From Flavipsychrobacter stenotrophus (GTDB taxonomy: Bacteria; Bacteroidota; Bacteroidia; Chitinophagales; Chitinophagaceae): a stretch of 7,208 nucleotides of DNA. The position numbers were made by a program, and so were the translations under genes. The stretch's first letter is position 1. The number at the start of each line of letters is the position of its first letter. The notes beneath the pieces are model-generated. The model was not told where the DNA came from and searched no databases. It worked only from the letters and a program-made list of their open reading frames with translations. Shown here one piece after another: positions 1 through 5,214 of this stretch. Where the stretch lies: positions 1 to 7,208 of the forward strand of contig CANBTK010000091.1 of NCBI GenBank assembly GCA_947372365.1. The letters run 5' to 3'.

Positions 1-570
1 TTTTTGCTCACCAGTTACCTGCACTACCTCACCGAGGGCGGGCAGCTGCCTGCGGATATTGTTTACAAAACTTATTGCAGTGCCGCACCCAAGCCAGGCA
101 ACCTATATTACGCTTACGATTTCGATTACATTACCAGGGGCGGCTGGGCTTTTACAGTTGTTAATGCTGCCGACTGGGTGCCTGAAACGCCGGTTTCTAT
201 ACAAACCACAACGGATTTCAATAAGATTAACCCGTTTTCTTCAGCCGGGGAAATGACACGGAAGGAGAAATTTATTGTAAAGGTGGCGTTGCGGCACATT
301 TACCACAGGATGGACAGGACAACCCGTAAGGCGCAAAAGGCCCAGCAAAGATACCTGGGCAAGTTGGCATACAAGCAGGTGAAACAATACATGCACGGAT
401 TGGAAAAGCCCAAACTAGCCGGGTGCAATAATTATATGAGGGCTGGTACGCCTATAGTGTTGCAGCCTGATGCCGATTACTACAAGCGTTTCCCCGATAG
501 CGGTGCCAACGTTTTCAGGCACCACCTGTTTGAACCGTACTATTACCTGGTTACTAAGCAATATAAATAA
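1..570 (+). CDS. Class 3 lipase family protein, C-terminal part (5' end outside window)
   Basis: The frame is open to the left edge, so only about the last 189 residues are present. The visible protein resembles the C-terminal half of Bacteroidota class 3 (alpha/beta-hydrolase) lipases. The motif NAADWVPETP (Asp codon 172-174) matches the catalytic-Asp segment of the family (N-x-x-D-x-V-P-x-x-P). The paired histidines in FRHHLFEPYYYLV (codons 520-525), close to the C-terminus, are the best candidates for the catalytic His. The nucleophile motif GxSxG and any signal peptide would lie upstream of the window. The visible start shows the helix that normally follows the nucleophile (LLTSYLHYL). 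A basic, Lys/Arg/Gln-rich stretch covers about positions 265-400. The substrate is unknown; triglyceride or ester hydrolysis is the family role. The next gene lies 285 bp away with its own promoter, so no operon is evident downstream. The last three codons overlap a direct repeat. Confidence 0.8.
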   Translation, partial: FLLTSYLHYLTEGGQLPADIVYKTYCSAAPKPGNLYYAYDFDYITRGGWAFTVVNAADWVPETPVSIQTTTDFNKINPFSSAGEMTRKEKFIVKVALRHIYHRMDRTTRKAQKAQQRYLGKLAYKQVKQYMHGLEKPKLAGCNNYMRAGTPIVLQPDADYYKRFPDSGANVFRHHLFEPYYYLVTKQYK

Positions 571-594
571 CCTTGCCATTGGTTATGTATTGGG
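562..594 (+). repeat. Imperfect 33-bp direct repeat, copy 1
   Basis: This copy begins inside the lipase 3' end (TATAAATAA includes the stop codon) and continues into the spacer. It matches 711-743 at 28 of 33 positions without gaps. The first 16 bases are identical, and all five differences are transitions. Confidence 0.7.
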
Positions 595-796
595 CAATTC
601 AATATTGGTATAGTAATTATCGTAATAACACCTGTGCCAAGGCGCAGGCATTAGCTCTCCCTTTGCCCTTCAGGGAAAAGGGCTGGGGTTTAGGGTAATG
701 TCGGAAACACTATAAATAACCTTGCCGTCGGCCATGTATTAGGTGTGTACTTATTGTTTTTGTTGTATACGTATTCCACATTAGGAAATAAAAAAC
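571..796. other. Gene-free spacer with two hairpins
   Basis: No plausible gene was seen here. It holds the remainder of repeat copy 1, two close inverted repeats, and repeat copy 2. The first hairpin is 631-648 (CCTGTGCC, 2-nt loop, GGCGCAGG; one G-T wobble). The second is 659-682 (CCCTTTGCCCT, 2-nt loop, AGGGAAAAGGG; one mismatch). Neither is followed by a T-run, so neither is a convincing intrinsic terminator for the lipase. From memory, the stretch 654-697 (ctctcccttt ... ggctggggtttagggt) resembles interspersed intergenic repeats seen in many Bacteroidota genomes; a genome self-comparison would be needed to confirm that. Confidence 0.5.
711..743 (+). repeat. Imperfect 33-bp direct repeat, copy 2
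   Basis: Second copy of the 562-594 sequence, offset by 149 bp. It repeats the lipase stop-codon context (TATAAATAACCTTGCC is identical) outside the gene, so the segment between the copies looks like a duplication or insertion product. Confidence 0.7.
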
Positions 797-825
797 TTGG
801 TGGTAATAAAATACGATTAACTTTG
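797..825 (+). promoter_or_regulatory. Bacteroidota-type promoter of the response regulator gene
   Basis: TAACTTTG at 818-825 is an exact match to the Bacteroidota -7 consensus TAnnTTTG. TTGG at 797-800, 17 bp upstream, is a reasonable -33 element. The start codon follows 30 bp after the -7 box. The leader is A/T-rich with no Shine-Dalgarno sequence, as is usual in this phylum. Confidence 0.65.
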
Positions 826-855
826 AGAAAGTAACTTGTTAAAAATCACGTTTAT

Positions 856-1275
856 ATGCCTAGAGTATTGGTTATTGATGATGATCTTGTTATGCTGAAT
901 GCTATCAACCACATACTGAGTAAAAACGGTTATGATGTTGAAACTGCCACTAACGGAAAAGAAGGTTTAGAAAAAATTGATGTTGAGGAGTTTGACCTGG
1001 TCATCACCGATATCATGATGCCGCACCACAACGGCCTGGCAGTACTGAGCCTTGTAAAAAGTAACCCGCTGAAAAAGCACACCAAGGTAGTTACTATGTC
1101 ATCGGCAGGCAATGTGGCTATTAAAAACGAGGCTATCATTTTAGGCGCGGAGGAATTTATGACCAAGCCTATTAAAGCTAACTACTTACTTGAAATTGTC
1201 AAGAAATACACCAGCCTTTTACCTGAGCACAGGTACCTGGTTACCCGCAAGCCATCGAAGGTGCATAATTCATAA
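856..1275 (+). CDS. Single-domain response regulator (CheY-like receiver)
   Basis: The 139-residue protein is one receiver domain with no output domain. The acidic pocket is DDD at residues 8-10. The phospho-acceptor is D52 (in TDIMMP), the switch Ser is S82 (30 residues after D52, as in CheY), and the conserved lysine is K104 (in TKPI). F101 occupies the CheY Tyr106 position. All phosphotransfer residues are therefore present and the protein should be a phosphorylation-controlled switch in the cytoplasm. After the last helix a short basic tail (about 123-139) remains, too short for a DNA-binding domain. It therefore probably acts through a protein partner or a phosphorelay. No histidine kinase lies in the window, making it an orphan here. 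It has its own promoter and a terminator, so it is likely monocistronic. The ATG is supported by the promoter position and by the start MPRVLVIDDD. Confidence 0.93.
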   Translation: MPRVLVIDDDLVMLNAINHILSKNGYDVETATNGKEGLEKIDVEEFDLVITDIMMPHHNGLAVLSLVKSNPLKKHTKVVTMSSAGNVAIKNEAIILGAEEFMTKPIKANYLLEIVKKYTSLLPEHRYLVTRKPSKVHNS

Positions 1276-1297
1276 AGAATGCCTTTTAAAGATATTG

Positions 1298-1335
1298 AAT
1301 AGCTATTAAGCCCTTGGTTTGATAGCTATTTTTTT
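1298..1335 (+). terminator. Intrinsic terminator after the response regulator
   Basis: Perfect 9-bp inverted repeat, AATAGCTAT at 1298-1306 and ATAGCTATT at 1322-1330, with a 15-nt loop. Seven T bases run from 1329 to 1335 on the plus strand. The stem is A/T-rich. On the minus strand no T-run follows, so it should act only on plus-strand transcripts. The right arm contains the stop codon (1326-1328) of the convergent minus-strand gene. Confidence 0.7.
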
Positions 1336-1808
1336 ATGTTCTCCAGTATCAGCAGCTGCTCTAAAACAGCATGTGTGGCAGGGCAAACGAGTGCATTCTG
1401 CAAGGTAAGCGCAACACGCTTTATCAGCACATCTTCGTCGGTATACGGATAGCGGCGGCAATCGCTGGGGCGGTCTTCGTAAATATTGCACGTGTTATCT
1501 TCTGCAAGAAAAGGGCACGGCAACTGTCGCACCACATAATCCCCTTCCTTATCCAATTTCAGATAATTAGCGACTAGGTCGCCTTCTTTTATGTGCAGGC
1601 TTTTAGCTATGCGCTTAATATCCGGCTGCTTAAAGCGCGGCGAATGGTTCTTGCAGCAATTGGCACATTGCAGGCAATCAATTTTGCTGAAGGCTTCTTC
1701 ATGCAAATCAGGCATAGCTTTCAGCATCCTGTTCTTATTGCCCCGCTCCAGCATATATTTATATGCCTTCTGGTGCTCTTTAGCTTCTTTTTCCCAATCC
1801 TCTATCAA
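1326..1808 (-). CDS. YkgJ family cysteine cluster protein
   Basis: The 160-residue protein carries the CxxCxxCC signature of the YkgJ family (proposed zinc or iron chelation): C45, C48, C51 and C52. Further conserved cysteines are C98 (PCPFL), C107 (TCNIY), C117 (DCRRYP) and C142 (VCPA), giving eight in the usual family arrangement. The molecular role of the family is not established. An acidic/basic charged helix precedes the cluster (residues 1-35). No ATG fits the full N-terminus: the upstream frame is open for only seven more codons and has no ATG. The best start is TTG at 1806-1808, giving MIEDWEKEA, which looks like the normal family N-terminus; the first internal ATG (1752-1754) would remove 18 residues. 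The TTG lies inside the left arm of the flanking inverted repeat, so the original start region may have been replaced. It is convergent with the response regulator gene and codirectional with parAB. Confidence 0.85.
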   Translation of the reverse strand: MIEDWEKEAKEHQKAYKYMLERGNKNRMLKAMPDLHEEAFSKIDCLQCANCCKNHSPRFKQPDIKRIAKSLHIKEGDLVANYLKLDKEGDYVVRQLPCPFLAEDNTCNIYEDRPSDCRRYPYTDEDVLIKRVALTLQNALVCPATHAVLEQLLILENIKK

Positions 1809-1843
1809 TTGTAAATTATAAGTTATAAATTATAAATGGTGTT
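1805..1843 (+). repeat. Left inverted repeat arm, heptad-built
   Basis: Reads as 7-bp units TTGTAAA, TTATAAG, TTATAAA, TTATAAA from 1809, then TGGTGTT. It pairs with 2303-2341 at 34 of 39 positions. It includes the TTG start codon of the YkgJ-family gene. Confidence 0.75.
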
Positions 1844-1898
1844 ATGCCGTTTTGAATGGTAGCAGGTAATATTTTGTTCGCGGTTACCAAGTGAGTGT
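1844..1898. other. Short spacer after the four-helix-bundle gene
   Basis: This 55-bp stretch lies between the left inverted repeat arm and the stop of the four-helix-bundle gene. No promoter box of the TAnnTTTG type, no terminator and no ORF was found, so transcription of the YkgJ gene may read through from upstream. Confidence 0.4.
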
Positions 1899-2258
1899 TT
1901 ATGCCGGAAGTGATTTTTTAGTCGTTTTTATTATAGCTGTAATTAGGCTGATGACTTCTTTTGCATCTGCAATAATGCTTGTAAATTGCTCATCACTTAG
2001 GTACTCCGTAGCTTGTAACAATTCAATCCAGTATATAGATTCATTGGCCTCTTTCTGTGCAATTGCAAGCTTATGTATAAAGTCGTTTTTGCTTTCGGCA
2101 TGTACAGATTCACGAACCAATGCGCCAACAGCTGTCCCGCTTCTAAGAAGTTGCCGGGCTATGATAAATTCACTTTTCTCGCTTGTAAGGTATTTGTAGA
2201 GATTTACTACCCGAATTGCAAACCGGGAACTTTTATCTTTTACAACATTATCTTTCAT
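1899..2258 (-). CDS. Four-helix-bundle protein (S23/23S rRNA intervening-sequence protein family)
   Basis: The 119-residue protein matches the short S23-type family first known from ORFs in 23S rRNA intervening sequences. Signatures seen are RQLLRSGTAVGALVRES (residues 35-51), where SGTxVGAxxxE is the family hallmark, and KLAIAQKEANESIYWIELL (63-81). Four amphipathic helices are expected at roughly 10-25, 30-53, 57-85 and 88-112, and the tail is short and basic. The ATG at 2256-2258 gives the usual start MKDNVVKD; an in-frame TTG at 2283-2285 would add nine hydrophobic residues (MLFLIYWLV) not typical of the family. The biochemical role is unknown. Related folds form pentamers that bind nucleic acid, for example Avd of diversity-generating retroelements, but no reverse transcriptase or template repeat lies nearby. 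The gene is flanked by inverted repeats and is AT-richer than its neighbours, suggesting a separate history. Confidence 0.88.
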   Translation of the reverse strand: MKDNVVKDKSSRFAIRVVNLYKYLTSEKSEFIIARQLLRSGTAVGALVRESVHAESKNDFIHKLAIAQKEANESIYWIELLQATEYLSDEQFTSIIADAKEVISLITAIIKTTKKSLPA

Positions 2259-2302
2259 AACCAGCCAGTAAATTAAGAATAACAAAACGCTATTGTTTCG
2301 TC

Positions 2303-2341
2303 AACCCCATTTATCATTTATAATTTACAATTTATAATTGA
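2303..2341 (-). repeat. Right inverted repeat arm, heptad-built
   Basis: On the minus strand it reads TTATAAA, TTGTAAA, TTATAAA, TGATAAA, then TGGGGTT, a 7-bp periodicity. It is the inverted partner of 1805-1843 (34/39). Its outer edge is one base from the parB stop codon. Confidence 0.75.
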
Positions 2342-2342
2342 A

Positions 2343-3263
2343 TTAAAGGTTTATCTTCTCCATTATCCTTTCCAGGTCCTCATCGTTATAGAACTCTATT
2401 AATATGCTGCCTTTACCATTTTTCTTGCGGTCTAGTTTTACGCGCGTCGAAAGGTGGGAGGCAATATTGTCTTCAATCCGCTTGTAGGGTGGGGGCAGCT
2501 TAGCGAGTGCCTTTACTGGCTCTTTGGGCCCTTTTTCGGTGGCCATATCCTTTACCAGTTGTTCTACCTGGCGCACCGAAAGGCCACGCTGAATGGTTTC
2601 GCGGAAAACATACAACTGTTGGTCTACATGCTCCAGGCTTATGATGGCGCGGGCATGGCCCATGCTCAGTTGCCCGTCGCGTACCGACTTTTGTACATCC
2701 GGTGGCAGCTTTAATAAACGCAGGTAGTTAGCTACAGTGCTGCGCTCTTTTTTCATGCGCTCAGATACTTGCTCCTGCGTGAGGTCGCATTCATCCATCA
2801 GGCGGCGGTAGCTCATCGCAATTTCAATGGCGTTGAGGTTTTCGCGTTGCAGGTTTTCAAGCAATGCCATTTCCAGCATCTCCTGCCCGTCAGCGGTGCG
2901 TACATAGGCAGGGATATCGGTTAACCCGGCTAATTTAGATGCCCTCCAGCGGCGTTCGCCGCTTATGAGCTGGTATTTATTCTGCGATGTTTTTACAACA
3001 GTAATAGGCTGTATAATATCATGCAGCTTTATGCTTTCCGAAAGCTCACGTAGCGCCTGCTGGTCAAAGTCGTGCCTTGGCTGCTTAGGGTTTACTTCCA
3101 CCAAATCAACAGGTATGCGGGCAATAGTATTAATGCCTGCTTGGTGCTGGTTTTGCTGTGGTTCGTTATTGGGGGCCTTAGGGGCATTTATTTCATCTTC
3201 CATGTTGCTGAGCAACGCGCGTATCCCTTTTCCTAAAGCCTGTTTTTTATTTATTTGCGACAT
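2343..3263 (-). CDS. parB: Chromosome partitioning protein ParB (Spo0J)
   Basis: The 306-residue protein is the centromere-binding CTPase clamp of the ParABS system. Visible parts in order: a basic N-terminal ParA-contact peptide (KKQALGKGIRALL, 6-18); a Gln/Asn/Pro-rich linker (about 28-45); the CTP-binding N domain with VNPKQPR (58-63) and the box-II motif GERRWR (102-107, the GERRxR type); ENLQRENLNAIE (136-147); a helix-turn-helix (LTQEQVSERM ... VANYLRLLKLP, 161-187); GHARAI (202-207); and a C-terminal dimerisation domain (about 265-306) ending FYNDEDLERIMEKINL. All hallmark motifs are intact and the length is normal for chromosomal ParB. The ATG at 3261-3263 follows the parA stop by one base, indicating translational coupling. 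No parS-like palindrome was seen in the window, so the binding sites lie elsewhere. The stop is one base from the heptad inverted repeat. Confidence 0.97.
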   Translation of the reverse strand: MSQINKKQALGKGIRALLSNMEDEINAPKAPNNEPQQNQHQAGINTIARIPVDLVEVNPKQPRHDFDQQALRELSESIKLHDIIQPITVVKTSQNKYQLISGERRWRASKLAGLTDIPAYVRTADGQEMLEMALLENLQRENLNAIEIAMSYRRLMDECDLTQEQVSERMKKERSTVANYLRLLKLPPDVQKSVRDGQLSMGHARAIISLEHVDQQLYVFRETIQRGLSVRQVEQLVKDMATEKGPKEPVKALAKLPPPYKRIEDNIASHLSTRVKLDRKKNGKGSILIEFYNDEDLERIMEKINL

Positions 3264-3264
3264 C

Positions 3265-4068
3265 CTAGTTCTCTAAAATTTTAGCCTGGGTTTTAATTTT
3301 GGTCATATTGTTCTTCTGTAGTATTTCCTTGGCCAGGTTCAGGTAATTGATAGCCCCTGTGCTTTCGGCATCATACAGCAGTACCGGCTTGCCAAAGCTT
3401 GGCGCTTCGCCCAGCCTTGTATTGCGGTGCAATATGGTATTAAAAACAAGGTCATTGAAATGGTTCTTAATTTCTTCCACCACCTGGTTGCTGAGGCGCA
3501 GGCGGCCATCATACATAGTCATTAAGATACCTTCTATTTTAAGGTCGGCATTAATGCGGGTCTGTACAATTTTAATAGTATTCAGCAGCTTGCCCAGCCC
3601 TTCCAATGCAAAGTATTCGCACTGTACGGGTATGATAACGCTATTGGCTGCCGATAGCGAGTTAACCGTTATTAGGCCCAGCGAAGGCGAGCAGTCAATG
3701 ATGATGAAATCATAATTTTTCAGCTCAGGCTCCAGCGCCTTGCGCAGCACATGCTCCCTGTTTGGGTGGTTAATCAGCTCTATCTCCGCGCCCACAAGGT
3801 CAAGGTGGCTGGGCAGCAGGAATAAATTAGGCGTTTCGGTTTCCAATACTACCCCCGCTACCGGCGTTTCGTTTACCATGCAGTCATACAGGCTCAGCTG
3901 CACATTCTTCAGGTCAAACCCATTGCCGGTGGTGCTGTTAGCCTGTGGGTCGGCATCCACAAGCAGTGTTTTATATTCAAGTACGGCAAGGCTTGCTGCA
4001 AGGTTAATTGCAGTAGTTGTTTTGCCCACACCGCCTTTCTGATTCGCTATTGCTATTACTTTTGCCAT
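3265..4068 (-). CDS. parA: Chromosome partitioning ATPase ParA (Soj)
   Basis: The 267-residue protein is a small, chromosomal-type ParA/MinD-superfamily ATPase without an N-terminal HTH domain. Seen are the deviant Walker A KGGVGKTTT (residues 11-19, signature lysine K11 and K16), the A' motif LLVDADPQ (35-42, D38 and D40), the Walker B FIIIDCSPSLG (121-131, D125), and the IPVQCEYFALEGL segment (146-158). It should bind DNA non-specifically as an ATP dimer and move ParB-parS complexes, segregating newly replicated origins. The start MAKVIAIANQ fits the family exactly. Its stop is separated from the parB ATG by one G, so the two are cotranscribed. No good TAnnTTTG box was found upstream; AAAGTTTG on the minus strand (about 4124-4131) misses the consensus by one base. 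A four-copy 7-bp array begins 12 bp upstream of the start codon. Confidence 0.97.
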   Translation of the reverse strand: MAKVIAIANQKGGVGKTTTAINLAASLAVLEYKTLLVDADPQANSTTGNGFDLKNVQLSLYDCMVNETPVAGVVLETETPNLFLLPSHLDLVGAEIELINHPNREHVLRKALEPELKNYDFIIIDCSPSLGLITVNSLSAANSVIIPVQCEYFALEGLGKLLNTIKIVQTRINADLKIEGILMTMYDGRLRLSNQVVEEIKNHFNDLVFNTILHRNTRLGEAPSFGKPVLLYDAESTGAINYLNLAKEILQKNNMTKIKTQAKILEN

Positions 4069-4080
4069 TGTGTTTCTTTA

Positions 4081-4108
4081 GTCGTAAGCCGTAAGTCGTA
4101 AGTCGCAA
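4081..4108 (+). repeat. Heptanucleotide array GTCGTAA (4 units)
   Basis: Consecutive units GTCGTAA, GCCGTAA, GTCGTAA and GTCGCAA form a perfect 7-bp period with single-base variants. It lies 12 bp upstream of the parA start codon, within the expected leader or promoter region. Confidence 0.85.
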
Positions 4109-4170
4109 GTCCGTCTTCAGGCTTCAAACTTTTTACCTCTGGCTCTATTAATTATTATTTCTGTTAACTA
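4109..4170. other. Spacer upstream of parA
   Basis: Pyrimidine-rich, mostly A/T sequence between the GTCGTAA array and the repeat-like hairpin. The only promoter candidate is a degenerate minus-strand -7 box, AAAGTTTG (about 4124-4131), without a recognisable -33 element. No gene is present. Confidence 0.35.
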
Positions 4171-4228
4171 GCCTATGGGTTCCACCCATCGCTATAATAT
4201 TTCTCGCTTTCAGGGCTTACATCCCAGC
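4171..4228. repeat. Repeat-like intergenic hairpin element
   Basis: Contains a perfect 6-bp hairpin, ATGGGT (4175-4180), loop TCC, ACCCAT (4184-4189), followed by GCTATAATATT and TTTCAGGGCTTACATCCC. On the minus strand the arrangement (GCCCTGAAAG ... AATATTATAGCGATGGGTGG ...) resembles, from memory, a family of interspersed intergenic repeats common in Bacteroidota genomes. That identity is recollection and was not computed; the hairpin itself is seen directly. It is bracketed by two different heptad arrays. Confidence 0.4.
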
Positions 4229-4332
<104 letters not shown>

Positions 4333-4340
<8 letters not shown>

Positions 4341-5010
4341 TGATAGTTTCTCCAATTTCCAGCAATATCAGTTCCTTGCCTGCAGCCTTAAATTTAGCGA
4401 TTACTTCCTCATGGTTCACTTTTATATAACCAAAAGTATCGAAGTGCACGCCAATTATCTTATCGCATTGTATGAATTCCGCAGCTATTAGGGCATCATC
4501 GGCATCCATAGTAAAATTGCCGCCTATAGGCAAAACTGCAAAGTCGAGCTTAGCAAACCTTGGTACCAGCTGCATATCCATCATAAGTGCAGTATCGCCG
4601 CTATAATAGAATTTCTTTTCTGCATCAGGCATCAGGAAACCTCCTGCCGAACCTCCGGCTGAGCCGTCAGGCATTGTGCTGCTGTGCCATGCAGGCAGGA
4701 AACGCAACTTGCCAAATTCGAATGTTGTACTCCCTAAATTGATAGGGTGTACATTTTTTACTCCGTTTTTTTGAGCCCAGTTTATCAGCTCATAGGCCGC
4801 TATTACCTTTGCGCCGGTTCGTTGCGCAATATGCACAAGGTCTCCTACATGGTCGCCATGCCCATGCGATACTAATATATAGTCGGCTTCAATTTTGTCT
4901 ATATCAATATGCTTTGCCAGCTCATTGCCGCTTATAAACGGGTCGAACAAAATCTTGTTGCCACCCGTTTCTATAGCAAAGCAGGAATGCCCGTAAAAAG
5001 TAAATTTCAT
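4333..5010 (-). CDS. UPF0173 family metal-dependent hydrolase (metallo-beta-lactamase fold)
   Basis: With the ATG at 5008-5010 the protein has 225 residues, beginning [11 protein letters not shown], the standard start of this family. An in-frame TTG three codons upstream is less likely. Metal-binding motifs seen (numbering from the ATG) are H49-x-H51-x-D53-H54 ([10 protein letters not shown]), H109 (AWHSS), D139 (SGDT) and H189 (GVHFDTFG), a complete dinuclear metallo-hydrolase set. [13 protein letters not shown] (161-173) is a family signature. The insertion [10 protein letters not shown] (about 116-125) looks like a short internal duplication. The physiological substrate of UPF0173 proteins is unknown; a cytoplasmic location is expected because there is no signal peptide. 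It has its own promoter and is separated from parA by 264 bp of repeats. Its 3' end is overlapped by the TTTCTAC array, so the last residues (ETISI) may have been altered by repeat growth. Confidence 0.93.
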
Positions 5011-5035
5011 CTTCAGCAAATTAATTAATACATCG

Positions 5036-5043
5036 CAAAGTTA
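5036..5043 (-). promoter_or_regulatory. -7 promoter box of the UPF0173 gene
   Basis: On the minus strand the sequence is TAACTTTG, an exact TAnnTTTG match, 25 bp upstream of the ATG. No good -33 TTTG/TTG was found at the usual distance; that position is occupied by the heptad units at 5046-5073. Confidence 0.6.
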
Positions 5044-5045
5044 AA

Positions 5046-5073
5046 GTAGAAAACCCGAAGTAAGAAGTAAGAT
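5046..5073 (+). repeat. Short degenerate heptad array upstream of the UPF0173 gene
   Basis: Four in-phase 7-bp units: GTAGAAA, ACCCGAA, GTAAGAA, GTAAGAT. The first unit is the exact reverse complement of TTTCTAC, the core unit of the array at the other end of the same gene. It occupies the -33 side of the gene's promoter. Confidence 0.55.
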
Positions 5074-5161
5074 ATTTGTTATGCGTAAGCTGCCGGTTGG
5101 TAATTTTTTAGTATTTGAAGTGCGGCTTGGGTTGTGGTGCCTTATATATGGCACTCCTTCA
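5074..5161. other. Spacer between the UPF0173 gene and the lipoprotein terminator
   Basis: No gene seen. It contains a small perfect hairpin, GTGCC (5137-5141) and GGCAC (5150-5154), with an 8-nt A/T loop and no adjacent T-run. Its role is unknown. Confidence 0.35.
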
Positions 5162-5188
5162 TAAAAAAACACCTCACATGAGGTGTTT
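5162..5188 (-). terminator. Intrinsic terminator of the lipoprotein genes
   Basis: Perfect 10-bp inverted repeat, AAACACCTCA (5167-5176) and TGAGGTGTTT (5179-5188). On the minus strand the stem runs directly into a T tract (complement of 5163-5169). It lies 26 bp past the stop codon at 5215 and closes the minus-strand run coming from the right edge. Confidence 0.88.
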
Positions 5189-5214
5189 ATGTAATTTGGT
5201 TAGCTAAGTCGGCC

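Larger units (their letters stand above)
1805..2341. mobile_element. Putative 537-bp cassette: four-helix-bundle gene between 39-bp inverted repeats
   Basis: The ends 1805-1843 and the reverse complement of 2303-2341 match at 34 of 39 positions with no gaps, both running from TCAATT to a GGxGTT inner edge. Similarity stops at 1804/2342 and 1844/2302. Both arms are built of 7-bp units close to TTATAAA. The only gene inside is an S23-type four-helix-bundle protein. The element fills the space between the parB stop codon (2343-2345) and the YkgJ start codon, which it overlaps. A hand count of 1921-2220 gives about 39% G+C; sampled parB lines give about 50%. There is no transposase and no clear target-site duplication, so mobility is an inference. 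The arms could pair in RNA as a long stem, as in 23S rRNA intervening sequences. Confidence 0.5.

Noticed and set aside
1591..1821. Long open frames opposite the YkgJ-family gene
   Set aside because: They are antisense to a gene with an intact eight-Cys family signature and have no recognisable domains.
1891..2276. Plus-strand open frames across the four-helix-bundle gene
   Set aside because: They run opposite the strongly family-like minus-strand gene and match no pattern known to me.
2259..2285. Upstream TTG start for the four-helix-bundle protein
   Set aside because: It would add a hydrophobic nonamer (MLFLIYWLV) foreign to the family; the ATG at 2258 gives the usual N-terminus.
1805..2341. 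Complete insertion sequence or diversity-generating retroelement
   Set aside because: There is no transposase, reverse transcriptase or template/variable repeat. The Avd-like fold alone does not make it a retroelement.
5011..5019. Upstream TTG start for the UPF0173 protein
   Set aside because: The ATG at 5010 yields the standard family start [11 protein letters not shown].
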